From the NCBI GenBank assembly GCA_029224185.1, contig CM055192.1, forward strand, positions 4,151,076-4,215,075: a stretch of DNA of 64,000 nucleotides, read 5' to 3'. A program made the translations under genes and the position numbers. Below the pieces are notes generated by a model. That model was not told the DNA's origin. It made no database searches and saw nothing but the letters and a program-made list of their open reading frames with translations. Position 1 is the first letter of the stretch; each line of letters opens with the position of its first letter. This DNA is from Karalla daura (taxonomy: Eukaryota; Chordata; Actinopteri; Chaetodontiformes; Leiognathidae). Below, in pieces: positions 10,101-21,600 of this stretch.

Positions 10101-12314
10101 CCACACCCCAAATGGTGGGTTTGGGCTCGCTCGCTCGGGGTCGGGATCTCGGCCAAAACGACAGGTCCGGGGTGGTCGTTTTTTTCACTTTCGGCGAGCT
10201 GTAATATCTCAGCTCCAGGATCAAATCCGGCATCAGGATTGCGTTTTCCAGTGAGCGTGGGCCACCCCGGAGGCGGCTCACACCCCAAATGGTGGGTTTG
10301 GGCTCGCTCGCTCGGGGTCGGGATCTCGGCCAAGACGACTGTTCCGGGGTGGTCGTTTTTTTCCCTTTCGGCGAGCTTTAATATCTCAGCTCCAGTGTCA
10401 AATCCGGCATCGGGATTGCTTTTTCCAGTGAGCGTGGGCCACCCCGGAGGCGGCCCACACCCCAAATGGTGGGTTTGGGCTCGCTCGCTCGGGGTCGGGA
10501 TCTCGGCCAAAACGACAGGTCCGGGGTGGTCGTTTTTTTCACTTTCGGCGAGCTTTAATATCTCAACTCCAGGGTCAAATCCGGCATCGGGATTGCTTTT
10601 TCCAGTGAGCGTGGGCCACCCCGGAGGCGGCCCACACCCCAAATGGTGGGTTTGGGCTCGCTCGCTCGGGGTCGGGATCTCGGCCAAGACGACTGTTCCG
10701 GGGTGGTCGTTTTTTTGCCTTTCGGCGAGCTTGAATATCTCAGCTCCAGTGTCAAATCCGGCATCGGGATTGCTTTTTCCAGTGAGCGTGGGCCACCCCG
10801 GAGGCGGCTCACACCCCAAACGGTGGGTTTGGGCTCGCTCGCTCGGGGTCGGGATCTCGGCCAAAACGACAGGTCCGGGGTGGTCGTTTTTTTCACTTTC
10901 GGCGAGTTTTAATATCTCAGCTCCAGGGTCAAATCCGGCATCGGGATTGCTTTTTCCAGTGAGCGTGGGCCACCCCGGAGGCGGCCCACACCCCAAATGG
11001 TGGGTTTGGGCTCGCTCGCTCGGGGTCGGGATCTCGGCCAAAACGACAGGTCCGGGGTGGTCGTTTTTTTCACTTTCGGCGAGCTGTAATATCTCAGCTC
11101 CAGGGTCAAATCCGGCATCGGGATTGCGTTTTCCAGTGAGCGTGGGCCACCCCGGAGGCGGCCCACACCCCAAATGGTGGGTTTGGGCTCGCTCGCTCGG
11201 GGTCGGGATCTCGGCCAAAACGACAGGTCCGGGGTGGTCGTTTTTTTCCCTTTCGGCGAGCTTTAATATCTCAGCTCCAGGGTCAAATCCGGCATCGGGA
11301 TTGCTTTTTCCAGTGAGCGTGGGCCACCCCGGAGGCGGCCCACACCCCAAATGGTGGGTTTGGGCTCGCTCGCTCGGGGTCGGGATCTCGGCCAAAACGA
11401 CAGGTCCGGGGTGGTCGTTTTTTTCACTTTCGGCGAGCTTTAATATCTCAGCTCCAGGGTCAAATCCGGCATTGGGATTGCTTTTTCCAGTGAGCGTGGG
11501 CCACCCCGGAGGCGGCCCACACCCCAAATGGTGGGTTTGGGCTCGCTCGCTCGGGGTCGGGATCTCGGCCAAAACGACAGGTCCGGGGTGGTCGTTTTTT
11601 TCACTTTCGGCGAGCTTTAATATCTCAGCTCCAGGGTCAAATCCGGCATCAGGATTGCTTTTTCCAGTGAGCGTGGGCCACCCCGGAGGCGGCCCACACC
11701 CCAAATGGTGGGTTTGGGCTCGCTCGCTCGGGGTCGGGATCTCGGCCAAGACGACTGTTCCGGGGTGGTCGTTTTTTTCCCTTTCGGCGAGCTTTAATAT
11801 CTCAGCTCCAGTGTCAAATCCGGCATCGGGATTTCTTTTTCCAGTGAGCGTGGGCCACCCCGGAGGCGGCCCACACCCCAAATGGTGGGTTTGGGCTCGC
11901 TCGCTCGGGGTCGGGATCTCGGCCAAAACGACAGGTCCGGGGTGGTCGTTTTTTTCACTTTCGGCGAGCTTTAATATCTCAGCTCCAGGATGAAATCCGG
12001 CATCAGGATTGCGTTTTCCAGTGAGCGTGGGCCACCCCGGAGGCGGCTCACACCCCAAATGGTGGGTTTGGGCTCTCTCGCTCGGGGTCGGGATCTCGGC
12101 CAAGACGACTGTTCCGGGGTGGTCGTTTTTTTCCCTTTCGGCGAGCTGTAATATCTCAGCTCCAGGATCAAATCCGGCATCGGGACTACGTTTTCCAGTG
12201 AGCGTGGGCCACCCCGGAGGCGGCTCACACCCCAAATGGTGGGTTTGGGCTTGCTCGCTCGGGGTCGGGATCTCGGCCAAGACGACTGTTCCGGGGTGGT
12301 CTTTTTTTTCCCTT
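4140..12314 (+). repeat. HOR domain 2: 46-monomer junction-free block with nested duplications
   Basis: The distance from junction spacer 4086 to 12348 is 8,262 bp, exactly 46 x 177 + 120, so no net indel occurred. The private GGCAAGC variant at about 4881, 6120 and 6828 gives shifts of 1,239 (7 monomers) and 708 (4 monomers). The pair near 9129 and 9660 is 531 apart (3 monomers). A 16-monomer shift (2,832 bp) links about 6.3-8.3 kb with 9.1-11.1 kb, including the TTGCTCGCTC variant at 6409 and 9241. A 14-monomer shift (2,478 bp) links the CATTGGG variant at 8993 and 11471. A single GGAGACGG change at about 6730 separates the copies. Confidence 0.85.
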
Positions 12315-12426
12315 TCGGCAAGCTTTAAAATCTCAGCTCCAGGATCAAATGATCCTGGAGCTGAGATTTTAAAGCTCGCCGAAAGTGAAAAAGTGAAAAA
12401 AACGACCACCACGGACCTGTCGTTCT
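12315..12426. repeat. Fold-back junction A-3 (subtype A2)
   Basis: Spacer AA at 12348-12349. Subtype A2 marks: GGCAAGC in the left arm (one mismatch in the stem), GGTCTTTTTTTT before it, CCACCACGG in the inverted segment, and GTCGTTCTTTT at the exit, which breaks the exit stem. The 8-bp duplication is present. Confidence 0.95.
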
Positions 12427-15400
12427 TTTCCCTTTCGGCGAGCTTTAATATCTCAGCTCCAGGGTCAAATCCGGCATCGGGATTGCTTTTTCCAGTGAGC
12501 GTGGGCCACCCCGGAGGCGGCCCACACCCCAAATGGTGGGTTTGGGCTCGCTCGCTCGGGGTCGGGATCTCGGCCAAAACGACAGGTCCGGGGTGGTCGT
12601 TTTTTTCACTTTCGGCGAGCTTTAATATCTCAGCTCCAGGGTCAAATCCGGCATCGGGATTGCTTTTTCCAGTGAGCGTGGGCCACCCCGGAGGCGGCCC
12701 ACACCCCAAATGGTGGGTTTGGGCTCGCTCGCTCGGGGTCGGGATCTCGGCCAAAACGACAGGTCCGGGGTGGTCGTTTTTTTCACTTTCGGCGAGCTGT
12801 AATATCTCAGCTCCAGGATCAAATCCGGCATCAGGATTGCGTTTTCCAGTGAGCGTGGGCCACCCCGGAGGCGGCTCACACCCCAAATGGTGGGTTTGGG
12901 CTCGCTCGCTCGGGGTCGGGATCTCGGCCAAGACGACTGTTCCGGGGTGGTCGTTTTTTTCCCTTTCGGCGAGCTTTAATATCTCAGCTCCAGTGTCAAA
13001 TCCGGCATCGGGATTGCTTTTTCCAGTGAGCGTGGGCCACCCCGGAGGCGGCCCACACCCCAAATGGTGGGTTTGGGCTCGCTCGCTCGGGGTCGGGATC
13101 TCGGCCAAAACGACAGGTCCGGGGTGGTCGTTTTTTTCACTTTCGGCGAGCTTTAATATCTCAGCTCCAGGGTCAAATCCGGCATCGGGATTGCTTTTTC
13201 CAGTGAGCGTGGGCCACCCCGGAGGCGGCCCACACCCCAAATGGTGGGTTTGGGCTCGCTCGCTCGGGGTCGGGATCTCGGCCAAGACGACTGTTCCGGG
13301 GTGGTCGTTTTTTTGCCTTTCGGCGAGCTTGAATATCTCAGCTCCAGTGTCAAATCCGGCATCGGGATTGCTTTTTCCAGTGAGCGTGGGCCACCCCGGA
13401 GGCGGCTCACACCCCAAACGGTGGGTTTGGGCTCGCTCGCTCGGGGTCGGGATCTCGGCCAAAACGACAGGTCCGGGGTGGTCGTTTTTTTCACTTTCGG
13501 CGAGTTTTAATATCTCAGCTCCAGGGTCAAATCCGGCATCGGGATTGCTTTTTCCAGTGAGCGTGGGCCACCCCGGAGGCGGCCCACACCCCAAATGGTG
13601 GGTTTGGGCTCGCTCGCTCGGGGTCGGGATCTCGGCCAAAACGACAGGTCCGGGGTGGTCGTTTTTTTCACTTTCGGCGAGCTGTAATATCTCAGCTCCA
13701 GGGTCAAATCCGGCATCGGGATTGCTTTTTCCAGTGAGCGTGGGCCACCCCGGAGGCGGCCCACACCCCAAATGGTGGGTTTGGGCTCGCTCGCTCGGGG
13801 TCGGGATCTCGGCCAAAACGACAGGTCCGGGGTGGTCGTTTTTTTCACTTTCGGCGAGCTTTAATATCTCAGCTCCAGGGTCAAATCCGGCATCTGGATT
13901 GCTTTTTCCAGTGAGCGTGGGCCACTCCGGAGGCGGCCCACACCCCAAATGGTGGGTTTGGGCTCGTTCGCTCGGGGTCGGGATCTCGGCCAAAACGACA
14001 GGTCCGGGGTGGTCGTTTTTTTCACTTTCGGCGAGCTTTAATATCTCAGCTCCAGGGTCAAATCCGGCATCGGGATTGCTTTTTCCAGTGAGCGTGGGCC
14101 ACCCCGGAGGCGGCCCACACCCCAAATGGTGGGTTTGGGCTCGCTCGCTCGGGGTCGGGATCTCGGCCAAAACGACAGGTCCGGGGTGGTCGTTTTTTTC
14201 ACTTTCGGCGAGCTTTAATATCTCAGCTCCAGGGTCAAATCCGGCATCGGGATTGCTTTTTCCAGTGAGCGTGGGCCACCCCGGAGGCGGCCCACACCCC
14301 AAATGGTGGGTTTGGGCTCGTTCGCTCGGGGTCGGGATCTCGGCCAAAACGACAGGTCCGGGGTGGTCGTTTTTTTCACTTTCGGCGAGCTTTTATATCT
14401 CAGCTCCAGGGTCAAATCCGGCATCGGGATTGCGTTTTCCAGTGAGCGTGGGCCACCCCGGAGGCGGCCCACACCCCAAATGGTGGGTTTGGGCTCGCTC
14501 GCTCGGGGTCGGGATCTCGGCCAAAACGACAGGTCCGGGGTGGTCGTTTTTTTCCCTTTCGGCGAGCTTTAATATCTCAGCTCCAGGGTCAAATCCGGCA
14601 TCGGGATTGCTTTTTCCAGTGAGCGTGGGCCACCCCGGAGGCGGCCCACACCCCAAATGGTGGGTTTGGGCTCGCTCGCTCGGGGTCGGGATCTCGGCCA
14701 AAACGACAGGTCCGGGGTGGTCGTTTTTTTCACTTTCGGCGAGCTTTAATATCTCAGCTCCAGGGTCAAATCCGGCATTGGGATTGCTTTTTCCAGTGAG
14801 CGTGGGCCACCCCGGAGGCGGCCCACACCCCAAATGGTGGGTTTGGGCTCGCTCGCTCGGGGTCGGGATCTCGGCCAAAACGACAGGTCCGGGGTGGTCG
14901 TTTTTTTCACTTTCGGCGAGCTTTAATATCTCAGCTCCAGGGTCAAATCCGGCATCAGGATTGCTTTTTCCAGTGAGCGTGGGCCACCCCGGAGGCGGCC
15001 CACACCCCAAATGGTGGGTTTGGGCTCGCTCGCTCGGGGTCGGGATCTCGGCCAAGACGACTGTTCCGGGGTGGTCGTTTTTTTCCCTTTCGGCGAGCTT
15101 TAATATCTCAGCTCCAGTGTCAAATCCGGCATCGGGATTTCTTTTTCCAGTGAGCGTGGGCCACCCCGGAGGCGGCCCACACCCCAAATGGTGGGTTTGG
15201 GCTCGCTCGCTCGGGGTCGGGATCTCGGCCAAAACGACAGGTCCGGGGTGGTCGTTTTTTTCACTTTCGGCGAGCTTTAATATCTCAGCTCCAGGATGAA
15301 ATCCGGCATCAGGATTGCGTTTTCCAGTGAGCGTGGGCCACCCCGGAGGCGGCTCACACCCCAAATGGTGGGTTTGGGCTCTCTCGCTCGGGGTCGGGAT

Positions 15401-15620
15401 CTCGGCCAAGACGACTGTTCCGGGGTGGTCGTTTTTTTCCCTTTCGGCGAGCTGTAATATCTCAGCTCCAGGATCAAATCCGGCATCGGGACTACGTTTT
15501 CCAGTGAGCGTGGGCCACCCCGGAGGCGGCTCACACCCCAAATGGTGGGTTTGGGCTTGCTCGCTCGGGGTCGGGATCTCGGCCAAGACGACTGTTCCGG
15601 GGTGGTCTTTTTTTTCCCTT

Positions 15621-15732
15621 TCGGCAAGCTTTAAAATCTCAGCTCCAGGATCAAATGATCCTGGAGCTGAGATTTTAAAGCTCGCCGAAAGTGAAAAAGT
15701 GAAAAAAACGACCACCACGGACCTGTCGTTCT
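15621..15732. repeat. Fold-back junction A-4 (subtype A2)
   Basis: Spacer at 15654-15655, 3,306 bp after A-3, with all A2 marks (GGCAAGC, CCACCACGG, GTTCTTTT) and the 8-bp duplication. Confidence 0.95.
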
Positions 15733-16613
15733 TTTCCCTTTCGGCGAGCTTTAATATCTCAGCTCCAGGGTCAAATCCGGCATCGGGATTGCTTTTTCCA
15801 GTGAGCGTGGGCCACCCCGGAGGCGGCCCACACCCCAAATGGTGGGTTTGGGCTCGCTCGCTCGGGGTCGGGATCTCGGCCAAAACGACAGGTCCGGGGT
15901 GGTCGTTTTTTTCACTTTCGGCGAGCTTTAATATCTCAGCTCCAGGGTCAAATCCGGCATCGGGATTGCTTTTTCCAGTGAGCGTGGGCCACCCCGGAGG
16001 CGGCCCACACCCCAAATGGTGGGTTTGGGCTCGCTCGCTCGGGGTCGGGATCTCGGCCAAAACGACAGGTCCGGGGTGGTCGTTTTTTTCACTTTCGGCG
16101 AGCTTTAATATCTCAGCTCCAGGGTCAAATCCGGCATCGGGATTGCTTTTTCCAGTGAGCGTGGGCCACCCCGGAGGCGGCTCACACCCCAAATGGTGGG
16201 TTTGGGCTCGCTCGCTCGGGGTCGGGATCTCGGCCAAAACGACAGGTCCGGGGTGGTCGTTTTTTTCACTTTCGGCGAGCTTTAATATCTCAGCTCCAGG
16301 GTCAAATCCGGCATCGGGATTGCTTTTTCCAGTGAGCGTGGGCCACCCCGGAGGCGGCCCACACCCCAAATGGTGGGTTTGGGCTCGTTCGCTCGGGGTC
16401 GGGATCTCGGCCAAAACGACAGGTCCGGGGTGGTCGTTTTTTTCACTTTCGGCGAGCTTTTATATCTCAGCTCCAGGGTCAAATCCGGCATCGGGATTGC
16501 TTTTTCCAGTGAGCGTGGGCCACCCCGGAGGCGGCCCACACCCCAAATGGTGGGTTTGGGCTCGCTCGCTCGGGGTCGGGATCTCGGCCAAGACGACTGT
16601 TCCGGGGTGGTCG

Positions 16614-16621
16614 TTTTTTTT
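16614..16621 (+). other. T7 tract expanded to T8
   Basis: Eight T before GCCTTTCGG instead of seven; replication slippage is likely. It accounts for the 3,307-bp against 3,306-bp HOR lengths. Confidence 0.9.
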
Positions 16622-18602
16622 GCCTTTCGGCGAGCTTGAATATCTCAGCTCCAGTGTCAAATCCGGCATCGGGATTGCTTTTTCCAGTGAGCGTGGGCCA
16701 CCCCGGAGGCGGCTCACACCCCAAACGGTGGGTTTGGGCTCGCTCGCTCGGGGTCGGGATCTCGGCCAAAACGACAGGTCCGGGGTGGTCGTTTTTTTCA
16801 CTTTCGGCGAGTTTTAATATCTCAGCTCCAGGGTCAAATCCGGCATCGGGATTGCTTTTTCCAGTGAGCGTGGGCCACCCCGGAGGCGGCCCACACCCCA
16901 AATGGTGGGTTTGGGCTCGCTCGCTCGGGGTCGGGATCTCGGCCAAAACGACAGGTCCGGGGTGGTCGTTTTTTTCACTTTCGGCGAGCTGTAATATCTC
17001 AGCTCCAGGGTCAAATCCGGCATCGGGATTGCTTTTTCCAGTGAGCGTGGGCCACCCCGGAGGCGGCCCACACCCCAAATGGTGGGTTTGGGCTCGCTCG
17101 CTCGGGGTCGGGATCTCGGCCAAAACGACAGGTCCGGGGTGGTCGTTTTTTTCACTTTCGGCGAGCTTTAATATCTCAGCTCCAGGGTCAAATCCGGCAT
17201 CTGGATTGCTTTTTCCAGTGAGCGTGGGCCACTCCGGAGGCGGCCCACACCCCAAATGGTGGGTTTGGGCTCGTTCGCTCGGGGTCGGGATCTCGGCCAA
17301 AACGACAGGTCCGGGGTGGTCGTTTTTTTCACTTTCGGCGAGCTTTAATATCTCAGCTCCAGGGTCAAATCCGGCATCGGGATTGCTTTTTCCAGTGAGC
17401 GTGGGCCACCCCGGAGGCGGCCCACACCCCAAATGGTGGGTTTGGGCTCGCTCGCTCGGGGTCGGGATCTCGGCCAAAACGACAGGTCCGGGGTGGTCGT
17501 TTTTTTCACTTTCGGCGAGCTTTAATATCTCAGCTCCAGGGTCAAATCCGGCATCGGGATTGCTTTTTCCAGTGAGCGTGGGCCACCCCGGAGGCGGCCC
17601 ACACCCCAAATGGTGGGTTTGGGCTCGTTCGCTCGGGGTCGGGATCTCGGCCAAAACGACAGGTCCGGGGTGGTCGTTTTTTTCACTTTCGGCGAGCTTT
17701 TATATCTCAGCTCCAGGGTCAAATCCGGCATCGGGATTGCGTTTTCCAGTGAGCGTGGGCCACCCCGGAGGCGGCCCACACCCCAAATGGTGGGTTTGGG
17801 CTCGCTCGCTCGGGGTCGGGATCTCGGCCAAAACGACAGGTCCGGGGTGGTCGTTTTTTTCCCTTTCGGCGAGCTTTAATATCTCAGCTCCAGGGTCAAA
17901 TCCGGCATCGGGATTGCTTTTTCCAGTGAGCGTGGGCCACCCCGGAGGCGGCCCACACCCCAAATGGTGGGTTTGGGCTCGCTCGCTCGGGGTCGGGATC
18001 TCGGCCAAAACGACAGGTCCGGGGTGGTCGTTTTTTTCACTTTCGGCGAGCTTTAATATCTCAGCTCCAGGGTCAAATCCGGCATCGGGATTGCTTTTTC
18101 CAGTGAGCGTGGGCCACCCCGGAGGCGGCCCACACCCCAAATGGTGGGTTTGGGCTCGCTCGCTCGGGGTCGGGATCTCGGCCAAAACGACAGGTCCGGG
18201 GTGGTCGTTTTTTTCACTTTCGGCGAGCTTTAATATCTCAGCTCCAGGGTCAAATCCGGCATCAGGATTGCTTTTTCCAGTGAGCGTGGGCCACCCCGGA
18301 GGCGGCCCACACCCCAAATGGTGGGTTTGGGCTCGCTCGCTCGGGGTCGGGATCTCGGCCAAGACGACTGTTCCGGGGTGGTCGTTTTTTTCCCTTTCGG
18401 CGAGCTTTAATATCTCAGCTCCAGTGTCAAATCCGGCATCGGGATTTCTTTTTCCAGTGAGCGTGGGCCACCCCGGAGGCGGCCCACACCCCAAATGGTG
18501 GGTTTGGGCTCGCTCGCTCGGGGTCGGGATCTCGGCCAAAACGACAGGTCCGGGGTGGTCGTTTTTTTCACTTTCGGCGAGCTTTAATATCTCAGCTCCA
18601 GG

Positions 18603-21600
18603 ATGAAATCCGGCATCAGGATTGCGTTTTCCAGTGAGCGTGGGCCACCCCGGAGGCGGCTCACACCCCAAATGGTGGGTTTGGGCTCTCTCGCTCGGGG
18701 TCGGGATCTCGGCCAAGACGACTGTTCCGGGGTGGTCGTTTTTTTCCCTTTCGGCGAGCTGTAATATCTCAGCTCCAGGATCAAATCCGGCATCGGGATT
18801 ACGTTTTCCAGTGAGCGTGGGCCACCCCGGAGGCGGCTCACACCCCAAATGGTGGGTTTGGGCTTGCTCGCTCGGGGTCGGGATCTCGGCCAAGACGACT
18901 GTTCCGGGGTGGTCGTTTTTTTGCCTTTCGGCGAGCTTGAATATCTCAGCTCCAGTGTCAAATCCGGCATCGGGATTGCTTTTTCCAGTGAGCGTGGGCC
19001 ACCCCGGAGGCGGCTCACACCCCAAACGGTGGGTTTGGGCTCGCTCGCTCGGGGTCGGGATCTCGGCCAAAACGACAGGTCCGGGGTGGTCGTTTTTTTC
19101 ACTTTCGGCGAGTTTTAATATCTCAGCTCCAGGGTCAAATCCGGCATCGGGATTGCTTTTTCCAGTGAGCGTGGGCCACCCCGGAGGCGGCCCACACCCC
19201 AAATGGTGGGTTTGGGCTCGCTCGCTCGGGGTCGGGATCTCGGCCAAAACGACAGGTCCGGGGTGGTCGTTTTTTTCACTTTCGGCGAGCTGTAATATCT
19301 CAGCTCCAGGGTCAAATCCGGCATCGGGATTGCTTTTTCCAGTGAGCGTGGGCCACCCCGGAGGCGGCCCACACCCCAAATGGTGGGTTTGGGCTCGCTC
19401 GCTCGGGGTCGGGATCTCGGCCAAAACGACAGGTCCGGGGTGGTCGTTTTTTTCACTTTCGGCGAGCTTTAATATCTCAGCTCCAGGGTCAAATCCGGCA
19501 TCAGGATTGCTTTTTCCAGTGAGCGTGGGCCACCCCGGAGGCGGCCCACACCCCAAATGGTGGGTTTGGGCTCGCTCGCTCGGGGTCGGGATCTCGGCCA
19601 AGACGACTGTTCCGGGGTGGTCGTTTTTTTCCCTTTCGGCGAGCTTTAATATCTCAGCTCCAGTGTCAAATCCGGCATCGGGATTTCTTTTTCCAGTGAG
19701 CGTGGGCCACCCCGGAGGCGGCCCACACCCCAAATGGTGGGTTTGGGCTCGCTCGCTCGGGGTCGGGATCTCGGCCAAAACGACAGGTCCGGGGTGGTCG
19801 TTTTTTTCACTTTCGGCGAGCTTTAATATCTCAGCTCCAGGATGAAATCCGGCATCAGGATTGCGTTTTCCAGTGAGCGTGGGCCACCCCGGAGGCGGCT
19901 CACACCCCAAATGGTGGGTTTGGGCTCTCTCGCTCGGGGTCGGGATCTCGGCCAAGACGACTGTTCCGGGGTGGTCGTTTTTTTCCCTTTCGGCGAGCTG
20001 TAATATCTCAGCTCCAGGATCAAATCCGGCATCGGGACTACGTTTTCCAGTGAGCGTGGGCCACCCCGGAGGCGGCTCACACCCCAAACGGTGGGTTTGG
20101 GCTCGCTCGCTCGGGGTCGGGATCTCGGCCAAAACGACAGGTCCGGGGTGGTCGTTTTTTTCACTTTCGGCGAGCTTTAATATCTCAGCTCCAGGGTCAA
20201 ATCCGGCATCAGGATTGCTTTTTCCAGTGAGCGTGGGCCACCCCGGAGGCGGCCCACACCCCAAATGGTGGGTTTGGGCTCGCTCGCTCGGGGTCGGGAT
20301 CTCGGCCAAGACGACTGTTCCGGGGTGGTCGTTTTTTTCCCTTTCGGCGAGCTTTAATATCTCAGCTCCAGTGTCAAATCCGGCATCGGGATTTCTTTTT
20401 CCAGTGAGCGTGGGCCACCCCGGAGGCGGCCCACACCCCAAATGGTGGGTTTGGGCTCGCTCGCTCGGGGTCGGGATCTCGGCCAAAACGACAGGTCCGG
20501 GGTGGTCGTTTTTTTCACTTTCGGCGAGCTTTAATATCTCAGCTCCAGGATGAAATCCGGCATCAGGATTGCGTTTTCCAGTGAGCGTGGGCCACCCCGG
20601 AGGCGGCTCACACCCCAAATGGTGGGTTTGGGCTCTCTCGCTCGGGGTCGGGATCTCGGCCAAGACGACTGTTCCGGGGTGGTCGTTTTTTTCCCTTTCG
20701 GCGAGCTGTAATATCTCAGCTCCAGGATCAAATCCGGCATCGGGACTACGTTTTCCAGTGAGCGTGGGCCACCCCGGAGGCGGCTCACACCCCAAATGGT
20801 GGGTTTGGGCTTGCTCGCTCGGGGTCGGGATCTCGGCCAAGACGACTGTTCCGGGGTGGTCTTTTTTTTCCCTTTCGGCAAGCTTTAAAATCTCAGCTCC
20901 AGGATCAAATGATCCTGGAGCTGAGATTTTAAAGCTCGCCGAAAGTGAAAAAGTGAAAAAAACGACCACCACGGACCTGTCGTTCTTTTCCCTTTCGGCG
21001 AGCTTTAATATCTCAGCTCCAGGGTCAAATCCGGCATCGGGATTGCTTTTTCCAGTGAGCGTGGGCCACCCCGGAGGCGGCCCACACCCCAAATGGTGGG
21101 TTTGGGCTCGCTCGCTCGGGGTCGGGATCTCGGCCAAAACGACAGGTCCGGGGTGGTCGTTTTTTTCACTTTCGGCGAGCTTTAATATCTCAGCTCCAGG
21201 GTCAAATCCGGCATCGGGATTGCTTTTTCCAGTGAGCGTGGGCCACCCCGGAGGCGGCCCACACCCCAAATGGTGGGTTTGGGCTCGCTCGCTCGGGGTC
21301 GGGATCTCGGCCAAAACGACAGGTCCGGGGTGGTCGTTTTTTTCACTTTCGGCGAGCTTTAATATCTCAGCTCCAGGGTCAAATCCGGCATCGGGATTGC
21401 TTTTTCCAGTGAGCGTGGGCCACCCCGGAGGCGGCTCACATCCCAAATGGTGGGTTTGGGCTCGCTCGCTCGGGGTCGGGATCTCGGCCAAAACGACAGG
21501 TCCGGGGTGGTCGTTTTTTTCACTTTCGGCGAGCTTTAATATCTCAGCTCCAGGGTCAAATCCGGCATCGGGATTGCTTTTTCCAGTGAGCGTGGGCCAC

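Larger units (their letters stand above)
11990..18602 (+). repeat. HOR domain 3: two copies of a 3,306/3,307-bp unit
   Basis: The marker monomer CAGGATGAAATCC has its ATG at 11990, 15296 and 18603, intervals of 3,306 and 3,307 bp (18 monomers plus one type A junction). The extra base in the second copy is the eighth T at 16614-16621. The right parts (about 13.5-15.3 and 16.8-18.6 kb) are near-identical. The left part of copy 1 instead resembles 10.0-11.0 kb (shift 2,598 bp), so monomers were exchanged between HORs without any change in total number. Confidence 0.88.

Noticed and set aside
3747..11993. 2,748-codon forward open frame
   Set aside because: The same 59-residue satellite translation. 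Its ATG arises from TGGGATTGC-type context after a 1-bp deletion changed phase.
8609..14347. 1,912-codon reverse open frame (and the other MAEIPTPSER-type reverse frames)
   Set aside because: Translation of the reverse complement of the monomer. It overlaps equally long forward frames and varies at non-synonymous sites (H/Q, G/E, S/R, P/T, K/Q).
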